Of a stretch of 64,000 nucleotides of DNA, positions 44,117 to 57,521 are shown piece by piece. The notes beneath the pieces are model-generated. The model was not told the DNA's origin and did not search any database. It saw only the letters and a program-made list of their open reading frames with translations. This DNA is from Comamonas granuli NBRC 101663 (lineage in GTDB: Bacteria > Pseudomonadota > Gammaproteobacteria > Burkholderiales > Burkholderiaceae_C): NCBI RefSeq assembly GCF_000739995.1, contig NZ_BBJX01000005.1, positions 372,001 to 436,000 on the forward strand, written 5' to 3'. How positions within the stretch are numbered: position 1 is the first letter of the stretch; every line of letters begins with the position of its first letter. Position numbers and translations under genes: made by a program.

Positions 44117-44488
44117 ATCCCCCGCGTGCACCCAGTGGCAGTCGCCGCGCGGGTTGATGAGGTAGGCGGCAATCGTGCTGTGGGGCTCCTGCTCCGAGGT
44201 GATGGCCGTGAGCCGGATGACGATGTGCGCCTCCTGCACCAGGTTCTTGAGCATGGCCACCGGGTCGTCGGTCTCGGGCGAATAGCGCTCGAACAGCTGG
44301 CGCGCGGTCAGCATCACCTGGTCGGACGCCTTGCGCCCGCCGCTGCGCCCGCCCATGCCGTCGGCCAGCACCGCCAGCACGCAGCCGTTGTAGCGGGGGT
44401 GCGACAGCAGCAGCACCTGGTCCTGCTGGTACTCCCGGTCACCCTTGTGGATGCCGGTGGATGCGCTGAGACGAATCGGTCTGGACAT
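43676..44488 (-). CDS. PP2C-type serine/threonine protein phosphatase
   Basis: 270 residues from the ATG at 44488. PP2C metal-binding motifs are visible: QDQVLL near 25, VLADGMGGRSGGRKASD near 44-60, HAGDSRIYHF near 125, HSNILVGCLGTE, LLACSDGVWHYFSPTELASVV near 198-218, and GTGDNLSLVIVKI near 245. It dephosphorylates Ser/Thr proteins, generally opposing Hanks-type kinases; no kinase gene is in the window. Its tail ends in a proline-rich segment. Confidence 0.93.
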   Translation of the reverse strand: MSRPIRLSASTGIHKGDREYQQDQVLLLSHPRYNGCVLAVLADGMGGRSGGRKASDQVMLTARQLFERYSPETDDPVAMLKNLVQEAHIVIRLTAITSEQEPHSTIAAYLINPRGDCHWVHAGDSRIYHFQNGRMMYRTSDHSYVQALVDRGEITEAEANNHPHSNILVGCLGTESDPPITTHMIHQLMPGDVLLACSDGVWHYFSPTELASVVESLSPREATEFLIEKARMRARGTGDNLSLVIVKIEALVEETKTPAPPLFPRPPAAA

Positions 44489-44633
44489 GGCGTGGATTGT
44501 GTCTGGAGGAAATGCCGCGCGCCCCGGCACGGGGCGCCCTGGCGCCCCCATTATCGGGCGTGGTGTCGCATTTGTGCCAAGCCTGGCTGCCGCCCTGGCG
44601 CCTGGCGGGCCCACCTGGCGGTGCGGCGGCCGC

Positions 44634-45431
44634 TTACCAGAACTTCCACCAGGGGTTGCTGGGGCCCTTGAAGCCCTGCGTCAGGAACGGGCTCCGGGGG
44701 TAGTTCTTTTCGAGCACGCGGCGCGCATCGTCGCGCAACTGCACCAGGCCCAGCGCGTCGTAGGACTGCACCAGGATGTACAGCGCCTCCTCCTGCGCGG
44801 GCACGGCGTCGTAGTCCGAGAGGGCCAGTTGCGCGCGGTTGATGGCCGCCACGTAGGCGCCGCGCTGGAAGTAGTAGCGCGCCACGTGTACTTCGTACTG
44901 CGCGAGCGAATTGACGATGTAGGTCATGCGCTGGCGCGCGTCCTGGGCGTAGCGCGACTCGGGAAAGCGTGCGGCGAGCTCGCGGAACGCCTCGAACGAG
45001 TCCTTGGCCGCCTTCTGGTCGCGCTCGGACAGGTCCTGGCGCGACACCCAGGAGAACAGGCCCAGGTTGTCATTGAAGTTGACCAGGCCCTTGAGGTACA
45101 GCGCGTAGTCGATGGCCGGGCTGGTGGGGTGCAGCTTCATGAAGCGCTCCAGCGTGGCCAGCGCCTGGGCCTTTTCGCCGCCCTTGTACTGCGCGTAGGC
45201 CTTGTCGAGCTGCGCCTGCTGCGCCAGGGGCGTGCCCGCCGCACGGCCTTCGAGCTTTTCGAGCAGGGGCACGGCGGCGTCGTAGCCGCCGCTGTTGAGC
45301 TCGTCGCGCGCCTCGGAGTAGATGCGGTCCGTGGTCCAGCCGGTGGTCTTGTCCTCGGGGGTGCTGGAGCAGCCCGCGGCCAGGGCGGCAGCCAGCAGGG
45401 CCGGGAGAAGGAGGGGACGGACACGCAGCAT
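44634..45431 (-). CDS. bamD: Outer membrane protein assembly factor BamD
   Basis: 265 residues from the ATG at 45431. Lipoprotein signal peptide with lipobox LAAGC. Five TPR-like repeats follow, with family hallmarks EARDELNSGGYDAAVPLLEKLEGR, LDKAYAQYKGGEKAQALATLERFMKLHPTSPAIDYALYLKGL, FPESRYAQDARQRMTYIVNSLAQYEVHVARYYFQRGAYVAAINRA. It is an essential part of the BAM complex at the inner face of the outer membrane. Divergent from dnaE. Confidence 0.97.
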   Translation of the reverse strand: MLRVRPLLLPALLAAALAAGCSSTPEDKTTGWTTDRIYSEARDELNSGGYDAAVPLLEKLEGRAAGTPLAQQAQLDKAYAQYKGGEKAQALATLERFMKLHPTSPAIDYALYLKGLVNFNDNLGLFSWVSRQDLSERDQKAAKDSFEAFRELAARFPESRYAQDARQRMTYIVNSLAQYEVHVARYYFQRGAYVAAINRAQLALSDYDAVPAQEEALYILVQSYDALGLVQLRDDARRVLEKNYPRSPFLTQGFKGPSNPWWKFW

Positions 45432-45586
45432 GGACAAGGGCTTTCTGGCGGTAAGAGGCTGGGGCTGCGGCGGGGCCGGGGCCGGCCTGCGGGCACGCAT
45501 TGCCACCGGATTGTAGCGACGGCTTTCCCACCTGCGCGGCCGGCCTGTGCGGGCGCCGTGGCGTGCCGGGTTTCTACAATGCAGGC

Positions 45587-48500
45587 ATGTTTGTCCATCT
45601 GCGCCTGCACACCGAATTTTCCGTCGTGGACGGAACCAACCGCATCGACGACGTGGTGGCCAGCGCAGCCGCCGACGGCCAGCCGGCGCTGGCCATCACC
45701 GACCTCAACAACCTGTTTGGCGCCATCAAGTTCTACAAGGCGGCGCGCGGCAAGGGCGTCAAGCCCGTGCTGGGCGCCGAGATCATGCTGGAGGCCGAGG
45801 CCGGGCATGCGCCCGCGCGCATGCTGCTGCTGGTGCAAAGCCGCCAGGGCTATCTGCATTTGTCCGAACTGCTGGCGCGGGCCTGGACGGGCAATGCCGC
45901 CAAGGGCCAGGCGCTGTGCTCCTGGGCCTGGCTGCAGGAGCTGGGCGAGGGCCTGATCGCGCTCTCGGGTGCGCAGGCCGGGCCGGTGGGCCAGGCGCTG
46001 CTGCGCGGCGATGAGGCCGGCGCCACGGACCTGGCCCTGCGCCTGGCCGGGCTGTTTCCGCACCGCTTCTACATCGAGGTGCAGCGCGCCGGCCGCCCCG
46101 AGGACGAAGCCCATGTGGCGGCGGCCGTGCCGCTGGCCGCGCGCCTGAGGCTCCCGGTGGTGGCCACGCACCCCGTGCAGTTCGCCACCGAAGACGATTA
46201 CGAGGCCCACGAGGCGCGCGTGTGCATTGCCGAGGGCGAAATCCTGGCCAATCCGCGGCGTGTGCGCCGCTTCACGCGCGAGCAGTACTTCAAGACCGCG
46301 GCCCAGATGCAGCAGCTCTTTGCCGACCTGCCCTCGGCCCTGGCCAATACGGTGGAGATCGCCAAGCGCTGCAACCTCACCCTGGTGCTGGGCAAGCCGC
46401 AGTTGCCCGACTTCCCCACGCCCGGGGGCATGCCCATAGAGGAATACTTCCGCCTGGCCTCGTTCGAGGGGCTGGAGCAGCGGCTTGCGCACCTGTACCC
46501 CGACCCCCAGGAACGCGAGCGCCAGCGCCCGCGCTATGTGGAGCGGCTGGAGTTCGAGCTGGGCACCATCCTCAAGATGGGTTTCCCCGGCTACTTCCTC
46601 ATCGTGGGCGACTTCATCCAGTGGGCCAAGGCCAACGGCTGCCCCGTGGGGCCGGGCCGGGGCTCGGGCGCGGGCTCGCTGGTGGCCTATGCGCTCAAGA
46701 TCACCGACCTGGACCCGCTGCAGTACAACCTGCTGTTCGAGCGCTTCCTGAACCCGGAGCGGGTGTCCATGCCCGACTTCGACATCGACTTCTGCCAGGC
46801 CAACCGCGACCGCGTGATCGACTACGTGAAGGAAAAATACGGCAAGGACGCCGTGAGCCAGATCGCCACCTTCGGCACCATGGCGGCCAAGGCGGCCATC
46901 CGCGACGTGGGCCGCGTCATGGACATGAGCTACACCTTCTGCGACGGCATTTCAAAATTAGTGCCGGGCAAGCCGGGCCAGACCTACACCCTGGCCTACC
47001 CGCCCGAGCAGAAGAAGGAAGGCGACAAGAACAACTACGCCCTGGAGCTCGAACCGCAGCTGTACGAGCGCGTGCGCAAGGAAGAAGACGTGCGCACCAT
47101 CATCGAGATGGCGCAAAAGCTCGAAGGCATGACGCGCAACATCGGCATGCACGCCGGGGGCGTGCTGATCGCGCCGGGCAAGCTGACCGACTTCTGCCCC
47201 CTGTACCAGCAGCCCGGCAGCGAATCGGCCGTGAGCCAGTACGACAAGGACGACGTGGAGGCCATCGGCCTGGTGAAGTTCGACTTCCTGGGCCTGGCCA
47301 CGCTCACCATCCTGGAGATCGCCAAGGAGTTCATCGTCCGGAGGCACAAGGGCCAGGAGAATTTTGCCTTCGAGAACATCGCGCTGGACGACGGCCCCAC
47401 CTACCGCCTGTTCTCCGAGGGCAAGACCGAGGCCGTGTTCCAGTTTGAAAGCCGCGGCATGCAGGGCATGCTGAAGGAGGCCAAGCCCAGCCGCCTGGAA
47501 GACCTGATCGCCCTGAACGCGCTGTACCGCCCGGGGCCCATGGACCTGATCCCGAGCTTCGTGAACCGCAAGCACGGCAAGGAAGTGGTGGAGTACCCGC
47601 ACCCCCTGGTCGAGCCGGTGCTCGCCGAGACCTACGGCATCATGGTCTACCAGGAGCAGGTGATGCAGACGGCGCAGGTGCTGGGCGGCTACAGCCTGGG
47701 CGGCGCCGACATGCTGCGCCGGGCCATGGGCAAGAAAAAGCCCGAGGAAATGGCCCAGCACCGCGACCTCTTCCGCAAGGGCGCGGCCGAGAAGGGCATC
47801 AGCCAGGAGAAGGCCGACGAGGTCTTCGACCTGATGGAGAAGTTCGCGGGCTACGGCTTCAACAAGTCGCACGCCGCCGCCTACTCGCTGCTGGCCTACC
47901 ACACGGCCTGGCTCAAGGTGCACTACACGGCCGAGTTCTTCTGCGCCAACATGACGGTGGAGATGGACGACACCGACAAGCTCAAGGTGTTGCACGAGGA
48001 CGCCACGCGGCAGTTCGGCATGCAGTTCGAGCCGCCGGACATCAACCGTGGCCAGTACCGCTTCGAGCCGGTGAGCGACACCGTGATCCGCTACGGCCTG
48101 GGCGCTATCAAGGGCACGGGCCAGCAGGCCATCGAGGCCATCGTCGCCGCGCGCGAGGGACGCGGCGAAGGCCCGCGCGGGCATGAGAAAGGCCCCTTCA
48201 CCAGCCTGTTCGACTTTTGCGTGCGCGTGGACCGCGGGCGCATCAACAAGCGCACGGTCGATGCACTCATCAAGGCCGGCGCCTTCGACAGCCTGCACCG
48301 CAACCGCGCGGCGCTGTCGGCCTCCATCGACCGCGCCTTCGACTTTGCCGCGGCGCAGCTCGCCAACGCCAACCAGGGCGGCCTGTTCGACATGATGGGC
48401 GACGACGCCCACGGCTCCAGCACCCAGGAGCCCGAGCTGGCCGACGTGCCGCCCTGGGGCGTGCGCGAGCAGCTCGTGCAGGAGAAGACCGCCCTGGGCT

Positions 48501-49123
48501 TCTACCTCTCGGGGCATTTGTTCGACGAAGGGGCGCGCGAGATCGCGGGCTTCGTGCGCACGCGCATCGCCGACCTGGTGGACACGCGCGAGACGCAGAC
48601 CGTCGCCGGCATCGTGTCCGACTTCCGTGTCGTCACCGGCCAGCGCGGGCGCCAGGGCATCTTCGTGCTCGAAGACGGCGCCGCGCGCGTCGAGGCCTCG
48701 GCCAGCGAGTCCGTCGTCCAGACCTACCGCGAGCTGCTCAAGGACGACGAGCTGGTCATCGTCAGCGGCCGCCTGCAGCCCGGGCGCAACGGCTTCGAGG
48801 CGCGCTTCATCGTCCAGCAGGTGCACGACCTGGCCGGCGCGCGCTGCCGTTTCGGCCGCTACCTGCATGTGGCGGCGGGCCTGCCGCCGCCGGAAGTCGG
48901 GCGGCTGCTGCGCGAGTTCCCGGCGCGCACCGAATCCACCGAGCACGGCGACCTGCTGCAGGGCCTGCGCGTGCGCCTGTCGGTGCGCTGCACGCAGGGC
49001 GGCGAGGGCGCTGCGGCCGAACTGCAACTTGGCGACGCTTTTCGCGTCTACCCCAGTGATGCGGCCCTGGCCGCATGGCGCGCGCAGGCCGCGGGCGGCG
49101 CCGTCGCCGTGGTGTATGACTGA
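45587..49123 (+). CDS. dnaE: DNA polymerase III alpha subunit
   Basis: 1178 residues from the ATG at 45587, normal DnaE length. Order: PHP domain (MFVHLRLHTEFSVVDGTNRID at the start), the palm with the catalytic aspartates in MPDFDIDFCQANRDRVIDYV (about residue 395-415), fingers with KPGQTYTLAYPPEQKKEG, GMTRNIGMHAGGVLIAP and GYGFNKSHAAAYSLLAYHTAWLK, then an OB-fold (TVAGIVSDFRVVTGQRGRQGIFVLED) and C-terminal tail. It is the replicative polymerase. An in-frame extension to 45500 exists but lacks family support. Confidence 0.98.
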   Translation: MFVHLRLHTEFSVVDGTNRIDDVVASAAADGQPALAITDLNNLFGAIKFYKAARGKGVKPVLGAEIMLEAEAGHAPARMLLLVQSRQGYLHLSELLARAWTGNAAKGQALCSWAWLQELGEGLIALSGAQAGPVGQALLRGDEAGATDLALRLAGLFPHRFYIEVQRAGRPEDEAHVAAAVPLAARLRLPVVATHPVQFATEDDYEAHEARVCIAEGEILANPRRVRRFTREQYFKTAAQMQQLFADLPSALANTVEIAKRCNLTLVLGKPQLPDFPTPGGMPIEEYFRLASFEGLEQRLAHLYPDPQERERQRPRYVERLEFELGTILKMGFPGYFLIVGDFIQWAKANGCPVGPGRGSGAGSLVAYALKITDLDPLQYNLLFERFLNPERVSMPDFDIDFCQANRDRVIDYVKEKYGKDAVSQIATFGTMAAKAAIRDVGRVMDMSYTFCDGISKLVPGKPGQTYTLAYPPEQKKEGDKNNYALELEPQLYERVRKEEDVRTIIEMAQKLEGMTRNIGMHAGGVLIAPGKLTDFCPLYQQPGSESAVSQYDKDDVEAIGLVKFDFLGLATLTILEIAKEFIVRRHKGQENFAFENIALDDGPTYRLFSEGKTEAVFQFESRGMQGMLKEAKPSRLEDLIALNALYRPGPMDLIPSFVNRKHGKEVVEYPHPLVEPVLAETYGIMVYQEQVMQTAQVLGGYSLGGADMLRRAMGKKKPEEMAQHRDLFRKGAAEKGISQEKADEVFDLMEKFAGYGFNKSHAAAYSLLAYHTAWLKVHYTAEFFCANMTVEMDDTDKLKVLHEDATRQFGMQFEPPDINRGQYRFEPVSDTVIRYGLGAIKGTGQQAIEAIVAAREGRGEGPRGHEKGPFTSLFDFCVRVDRGRINKRTVDALIKAGAFDSLHRNRAALSASIDRAFDFAAAQLANANQGGLFDMMGDDAHGSSTQEPELADVPPWGVREQLVQEKTALGFYLSGHLFDEGAREIAGFVRTRIADLVDTRETQTVAGIVSDFRVVTGQRGRQGIFVLEDGAARVEASASESVVQTYRELLKDDELVIVSGRLQPGRNGFEARFIVQQVHDLAGARCRFGRYLHVAAGLPPPEVGRLLREFPARTESTEHGDLLQGLRVRLSVRCTQGGEGAAAELQLGDAFRVYPSDAALAAWRAQAAGGAVAVVYD

Positions 49124-49188
49124 GCCCTTGAAATGGCCCTGAATGGTCAAACATCTCGACTCTGCAACTGTCGAAGCTGCTCGCTAGA

Positions 49189-49557
49189 ATGAAATCCATG
49201 GCTACCCAACCCCCTGCAGTACCCCCAGGCCCGATCGTGCACCGGCCCACGCCGGAAGGCGACGGCACGGTCGTGCTCGAACGGGTGCCGCAGAAAATCA
49301 AGCCCCCGCAGATGTACCAGGTGCTGATGCTCAACGACGACTACACCCCCATGGAGTTCGTCGTGGTCGTGCTGCAGGAGTTTTTCCACAAGGACCGCGA
49401 AACCGCCACCCAGATCATGCTCAAGATCCACCTGGACGGCAAAGGCGTGTGCGGCGTGTACCCGCACGACATTGCCAATACCAAGGTCCAACTGGTGCTG
49501 GATGCGGCCCGCCAGGCGGGCCACCCCCTGCAATGCGTGTGTGAGCCGGTTGAATAA
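49189..49557 (+). CDS. clpS: ATP-dependent Clp protease adaptor ClpS
   Basis: 122 residues from 49189 (ATG at 49198 is equally possible; neither has a clear ribosome site). The N-degron pocket is intact: [22 protein letters not shown], with the paired aspartates and methionine, and [21 protein letters not shown], with the binding histidine. A flexible N-terminus precedes the fold. ClpS delivers proteins with N-terminal Leu, Phe, Tyr or Trp to ClpA. clpA follows after 61 bases. Confidence 0.97.
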   Translation: MKSMATQPPAVPPGPIVHRPTPEGDGTVVLERVPQKIKPPQMYQVLMLNDDYTPMEFVVVVLQEFFHKDRETATQIMLKIHLDGKGVCGVYPHDIANTKVQLVLDAARQAGHPLQCVCEPVE

Positions 49558-49618
49558 AGGCCACACCGCCCTGAAGTAGTCCCCTATCCCTGACCTGCAA
49601 GCACAAAGGAGTTCTCAC

Positions 49619-51970
<2,352 letters not shown>

Positions 51971-52033
51971 AGGCGCCCCCGGCCCGCCCGACCGCGCGGC
52001 GGCCCTCACGGCCGCCGCAGGGCTCCTACCATA

Positions 52034-52072
52034 CGACTGGGCCTGCCTGTAACGGCAGGCCCAGTCGTTTTT
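52034..52072 (+). terminator. Terminator after clpS-clpA
   Basis: Perfect 14-base arms CGACTGGGCCTGCC (52034-52047) and GGCAGGCCCAGTCG (52054-52067) with a 6-base loop and TTTTT. Confidence 0.95.
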
Positions 52073-52160
52073 GCACCTGCAAAAGCCGTGCGGTCCTGAT
52101 GTCCGGGCGGAGTGCGCGCGCCGGCCCTGGGCCGTGCCGGCCTGCGCGCAGCGCCGTGGC

Positions 52161-53048
52161 TCAGGCCTTCTTCTGCACCATCTTGATCACGCTCGAAAAG
52201 TCCTCGCCGCCATGCCCCGCGATGCTGTGCGCCGCGTAGAGGGCGCGGGCCAGGCCGCCCAGGGGGGTGCTGGCCTTGGTGGCCATGGCGTTTTCCTGGG
52301 CCAGGCCCAGGTCCTTGAGCATGAGGTCGGTGCCAAAGCCGCCGGCGTAGCCCTTGCTGGCGGGGGCGTTCTCGTGCACGCCAGGGAAGGGGTTGTACTT
52401 CTCCAGCGCCCAGTTGCCGCCCGAGCTGCGGCGCATGATTTCGCTCAGCACCTTGGGGTCCAGGCCGTTGGCCACGCCCAGGGCGATGGCCTCGCTGGTG
52501 CCGATCATCAGGATGCCCAGAAGCATGTTGTTGCAGATCTTGGCCGTCTGGCCCGCGCCCACGGCTCCGGCGTGGAAGATGTTGGCGCCCATCTTTTCCA
52601 GCAGGGGGCGGGCGCGCTCCAATTGGGCGGTGCTGCCGCCGACCATGAAGGTCAGCGTGCCGGCGATGGCGCCGCCGGTGCCGCCGGAGACGGGCGCGTC
52701 GATGAAGTCGATGCCCAGGCTTTCAGCGGCCTTGGCGACCTTCTGGCTGGTGGCGGCGGCGATGGTCGAGCTGTCGATCACCAGCGTGCCCTTGGCAATG
52801 CTGGCCAGCAGGTTGCCGTTGCCCAGGAACAGGCCTTCCACGTGCTGGCTGGCGGGCAGCATGGTGATGACGGCTTCGGCGCCTTGCACGGCGTCCTGCG
52901 CGCTGGTGGCCACGCTCAGGCCTTCGGCCTTGACCTTGGCGAGCGCATCCTGGCTCAGGTCGAAGGCCTTGACGCTGTGGCCCGCCTTGTGCAGGTTGAT
53001 GGCCATGGGGCCGCCCATGTTGCCGAGGCCGATGAATGCGATTTGCAT
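52161..53048 (-). CDS. mmsB: 3-hydroxyisobutyrate dehydrogenase
   Basis: 295 residues. NAD-binding MQIAFIGLGNMGGPMAINLHKAGH at the start, the substrate-site IDAPVSGGTGGAIAGTLTFMVGG near residue 115, and the catalytic lysine in GQTAKICNNMLLGI near 170. It oxidises 3-hydroxyisobutyrate to methylmalonate semialdehyde in valine breakdown; MmsA, encoded upstream on the same strand, performs the next step. A repeat copy lies directly upstream. Confidence 0.96.
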   Translation of the reverse strand: MQIAFIGLGNMGGPMAINLHKAGHSVKAFDLSQDALAKVKAEGLSVATSAQDAVQGAEAVITMLPASQHVEGLFLGNGNLLASIAKGTLVIDSSTIAAATSQKVAKAAESLGIDFIDAPVSGGTGGAIAGTLTFMVGGSTAQLERARPLLEKMGANIFHAGAVGAGQTAKICNNMLLGILMIGTSEAIALGVANGLDPKVLSEIMRRSSGGNWALEKYNPFPGVHENAPASKGYAGGFGTDLMLKDLGLAQENAMATKASTPLGGLARALYAAHSIAGHGGEDFSSVIKMVQKKA

Positions 53049-53095
53049 GGTGTTGTCTCCTGGTCGGTGGGGAAGGATGGGATGAGAGATGCTAT

Positions 53096-53151
53096 TGTTT
53101 TAGGAGCTATTAGCGCTTGCTGCATAAGCGCTAGAAGCTAAAAATGCTTGA
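53096..53151 (-). repeat. Dispersed repeat, copy 10
   Basis: Between the TfoX-like gene and mmsB: TTTTAGGAGCTATTAGCGCT, then TGCTGCATAAGCGCTAGAAG. Both arms of the core inverted repeat are exact (AGCGCTT/AAGCGCT). Confidence 0.8.
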
Positions 53152-53155
53152 AATG

Positions 53156-53548
53156 TCATGCCATGGTCCCTTGGCGCGCCTTGGCACGCCGGGGCGAGGC
53201 CTTGGCCTGCGGGTTGTAGGCGAGGGCGGTTTGCACCCAGTGCTGCCACTGGGGCCGGGTGGCGTAGCCTGCGGGCTCCACCCAGAAGTAGCCGGGCATG
53301 CCGCCGCGCGGGTCCAGCTCGCGCACGCCGGGCGTTTCGGCTGTGGCGGCGTGCTCCAGCGGCGGCAGGCGCACCAGCAGGTCTTCGCCCTTGACGGCCA
53401 GGCACAGCTTGCTGTCCACCATGAAGGCGTGGCAGCCAAACAGTTTGCGTTCGTCCACCGTGGCGTCCGCGCCCAGGTGCTCGGCCAGCGCGTCCCGCAC
53501 CGCGGCGATGAGGTGCAGGGTTTCGTCGGCCAGGGGGCGGGCGGGCAT
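53156..53548 (-). CDS. TfoX/Sxy N-terminal domain protein
   Basis: 130 residues. The TfoX-N pattern is seen: ERKLFGCHAFMVDSKLCLAVKGEDLLVRLPP, corresponding to the beta-sheet core, then GYFWVEPAGYATRPQWQHWVQTALAYN. It lacks the C-terminal TfoX domain of competence regulators, so a regulator role is not assured; stand-alone TfoX-N proteins are common and uncharacterised. The C-terminus is basic. It lies ten bases after the acyl-CoA dehydrogenase gene and is probably co-transcribed with it. Confidence 0.82.
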   Translation of the reverse strand: MPARPLADETLHLIAAVRDALAEHLGADATVDERKLFGCHAFMVDSKLCLAVKGEDLLVRLPPLEHAATAETPGVRELDPRGGMPGYFWVEPAGYATRPQWQHWVQTALAYNPQAKASPRRAKARQGTMA

Positions 53549-53558
53549 GGCGGGGGGG

Positions 53559-54725
53559 CTAGCGGATCACATCCGGCGCGTCGCCGTCGAGCATGCGCCG
53601 GGCGATGATGACGCGCATGATCTCGTTCGTGCCTTCCAGGATCTGGTGCACGCGCGCGTCGCGCATCAGGCGCTCCAGCGGGTATTCGCGGATGTAGCCG
53701 TAGCCGCCGTGCAGTTGCAGCGCCTCGTTGCAGACGTTGAAGCCCGCGTCGGTGGCAAAGCGCTTGGCCATGGCGCAGTAGGTGCTGGCGTTGGCGTCGC
53801 CCGCATCAAGCTTGCTGGCGGCCAGGCGCACCATCTGGCGCGCGGCCACCAGCTCCGTGGCCATGTCGGCCAGCTTGAACTGCAGCGCCTGGAAGCTGGC
53901 GATGGGCTTGCCGAACTGCTTGCGGTCCTGCATGTACTGCTGCGCCTGCTTGAGCGCGCCTTGCGCCGCGCCCACCGAGCAGGTGGCGATGTTGATGCGC
54001 CCGCCGTCCAGGCCCTTCATGGCGATCTTGAAGCCCTCGCCCTCGCGGCCCAGCAGGTGGTTGGCGGGGATGCGCACGTTGTCGAAGCTGATCTGGCGCG
54101 TGGGCTGGCTGTTCCAGCCCATCTTTTCTTCCTTCTTGCCGTAGCTGATGCCCGGCGTGTGGGCCGGAACGGCGAAGGCCGAGATGCCCGCAGCGCCCGA
54201 ACTCGCGTCGCCCGTGCGGGCCATGAGCACCAGCACGTCGGTGCTGCCCGCGCCGGAGATGAAGGCCTTGGAGCCGTTGATGACGTATTCGGCGCCCACC
54301 AGTTCGGCGCGCGTTTTGAGCGAGGCGGCGTCCGAGCCCGCGCCGGGTTCGGTCAGGCAGTAGGAGGCCAGCTTTTCACCGCTGGTCAGCAGCGGACCCC
54401 AGTGGTCGCGCACCTCGGGCTGGGCCCAGGTGCCGAGCATCCAGGTCGCCATGTTGTGGATGGTGATGAAGGCGGTGGTGGAGGGGTCCACGGCCGCCAT
54501 TTCCTCGAACACCAGCGTGGCGTCGAGCCGGGGCAAGGCCAGGCCGCCCGCGGCCTCGGGGGCGTACAGGCCGCAAAAGCCCAGTTCGCCGGCCTTGGCA
54601 ATGGCCTCGCGCGGGAAGATGCCCTCGGCGTCCCAGTGCGCGGCGTGCGGGGCCAACTCGGCCAGGGCGAATTGGCGCGCGGTGTCGGCAAAGGCGCGCT
54701 GGTCTTCGGTCAGTTCAAAGTCCAT
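53559..54725 (-). CDS. Acyl-CoA dehydrogenase, probably isobutyryl-CoA specific
   Basis: 388 residues. MDFELTEDQRAFADTARQFALAEL at the start; flavin site YCLTEPGAGSDAASLKTRAE; SAFAVPAHTPGISYGKKEEKMGWNSQPTRQISFDNVRIP; and the C-terminal catalytic region LHGGYGYIREYPLERLMRDARVHQILEGTNEIMRVIIARRML, where the glutamate of YxxEGT-like context (ILEGTNE) fits the short-chain group. Its position between mmsA and mmsB supports isobutyryl-CoA to methacrylyl-CoA in valine breakdown; substrate is inferred. Confidence 0.93.
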   Translation of the reverse strand: MDFELTEDQRAFADTARQFALAELAPHAAHWDAEGIFPREAIAKAGELGFCGLYAPEAAGGLALPRLDATLVFEEMAAVDPSTTAFITIHNMATWMLGTWAQPEVRDHWGPLLTSGEKLASYCLTEPGAGSDAASLKTRAELVGAEYVINGSKAFISGAGSTDVLVLMARTGDASSGAAGISAFAVPAHTPGISYGKKEEKMGWNSQPTRQISFDNVRIPANHLLGREGEGFKIAMKGLDGGRINIATCSVGAAQGALKQAQQYMQDRKQFGKPIASFQALQFKLADMATELVAARQMVRLAASKLDAGDANASTYCAMAKRFATDAGFNVCNEALQLHGGYGYIREYPLERLMRDARVHQILEGTNEIMRVIIARRMLDGDAPDVIR

Positions 54726-54742
54726 GCGGGTGTCTCTTGCTC

Positions 54743-54801
54743 TTTTTTTGATAGCTGCCAGCGCTTTACCGTAAAGCGCTGGAGGCCTATTTTCTTTGAA
54801 A
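54743..54801 (-). repeat. Dispersed repeat, copy 11
   Basis: Between mmsA and the acyl-CoA dehydrogenase gene: TTTTTTTGATAGCTGCCAGC, then GCTTTACCGTAAAGCGCTGG and AGGCCTATTTTCTTTGAA. Confidence 0.85.
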
Positions 54802-54836
54802 TCCCTCCCCGCGGGGCGGGGAGGGCAGCCGGGGGC

Positions 54837-56348
<1,512 letters not shown>

Positions 56349-56480
56349 GGGGGTAGTCTCCTGAAAAGGGCACGGGCACCATGCCCGGATGGCGAGCATC
56401 GTAGCTTTGCGATTTTGTAAGCACAATATCCAACATTGCGCACGAGATTTGCAAATATGCACAACAACCGATCGGCCCCC

Positions 56481-57371
56481 ATGGACTGGGACAACCTGCG
56501 CTTCTTCCTCGAACTGGCGCGCGCGGGCACGCTGGTGGGCGCGGCCCGCCGCCTGGGCGTGGACCACACCACCGTGGCGCGGCGCATCCAGGGGCTGGAG
56601 AAGCAGGTGGACGCGGCGCTTTTCGCACGCGAGGCGCTGGGCCACCGCCTGACCGAGGCCGGGCGCGCGCTGCTGCCGCGCGTCGAGGCCATGGAGGCGG
56701 CCTTTCTCGCCGTGCAAAGCGCCGCGCCCGGGGTGGGACCGGGGCTGCACGGCGTGGTGCGCATAGGCACCACCGAGGGCTTCGGCAACCTGGTGCTGGC
56801 CGCGCCGCTGGCGCGCTTTGCGCAGCAGCACCCCGGCCTGGTGGTGGACCTGCTGGCTCTGCCGCGCCTGGTGCACCTGTCGCGGCGCGAGGCCGACATC
56901 GTCATCTCGCTGGAGCGCCCGGCGCGCGGCCCGGTCATCGTGGTCAAGCTCACGGACTACGTGCTGCAACTCTACGGCGCGCGCAGCTACCTAGCGCAGC
57001 ACCCGCCCATCCGCACGGCCGAAGACCTGCGCGGCCACAGCTTCATCAGCTACGTGGACGACCTGCTGTTCAGCAAGGAGCTGCAAATCCTCGACGAACT
57101 GCACCGCCCCGGCCAGTACGCGCTGCGCAGCACCAGCGTGCTGGCGCAGTTCGAGGCCGTGCGCGCCGGTGCCGGCCTGGCCGTGCTGCCCGCCTTTGTG
57201 GCGGCGCAGGACGCTGCTGTGCAACCCGTGCTGCCGGGCCAGGCGCGCTTTACGCGCACGTTCTGGATGAGCATGCCCGCCGAAAACAAGCATGTGGCCC
57301 GCATGCAGGCCACCTGGGCGTATCTGCGCGAGGCGGTGGGGCAGCGGCAGGGGGTGTTGAATCCGGGGTGA
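56481..57371 (+). CDS. LysR family transcriptional regulator, next to mmsA
   Basis: 296 residues from the ATG at 56481 ([40 protein letters not shown], a standard LysR winged helix); ATG at 56457 would add eight residues. The effector domain follows ([37 protein letters not shown]). Divergence from mmsA across about 130 bases suggests it regulates the valine-catabolic genes; no clear T-N11-A operator could be singled out. Confidence 0.92.
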   Translation: MDWDNLRFFLELARAGTLVGAARRLGVDHTTVARRIQGLEKQVDAALFAREALGHRLTEAGRALLPRVEAMEAAFLAVQSAAPGVGPGLHGVVRIGTTEGFGNLVLAAPLARFAQQHPGLVVDLLALPRLVHLSRREADIVISLERPARGPVIVVKLTDYVLQLYGARSYLAQHPPIRTAEDLRGHSFISYVDDLLFSKELQILDELHRPGQYALRSTSVLAQFEAVRAGAGLAVLPAFVAAQDAAVQPVLPGQARFTRTFWMSMPAENKHVARMQATWAYLREAVGQRQGVLNPG

Positions 57372-57372
57372 T

Positions 57373-57432
57373 TGCTATTGAATTGATAGCTGCTTGCGCT
57401 TGATGGGTAGGCGCTAGGGATGAATTTCTTTC
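57373..57432 (-). repeat. Dispersed repeat, copy 12
   Basis: Just after the LysR stop: GCTATTGAATTGATAGCTGC, then TTGCGCTTGATGGGTAGGCG. It marks the left border between ordinary chromosome and the integron remnant. Confidence 0.75.
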
Positions 57433-57521
57433 ACATTTTTCCCGTCAGTGCTGTTTTGGCGATGTGAACTGGTGGAATCGACCCATTGCAGTCCTTCCCC
57501 CACATTCCGACAACTGGGCCT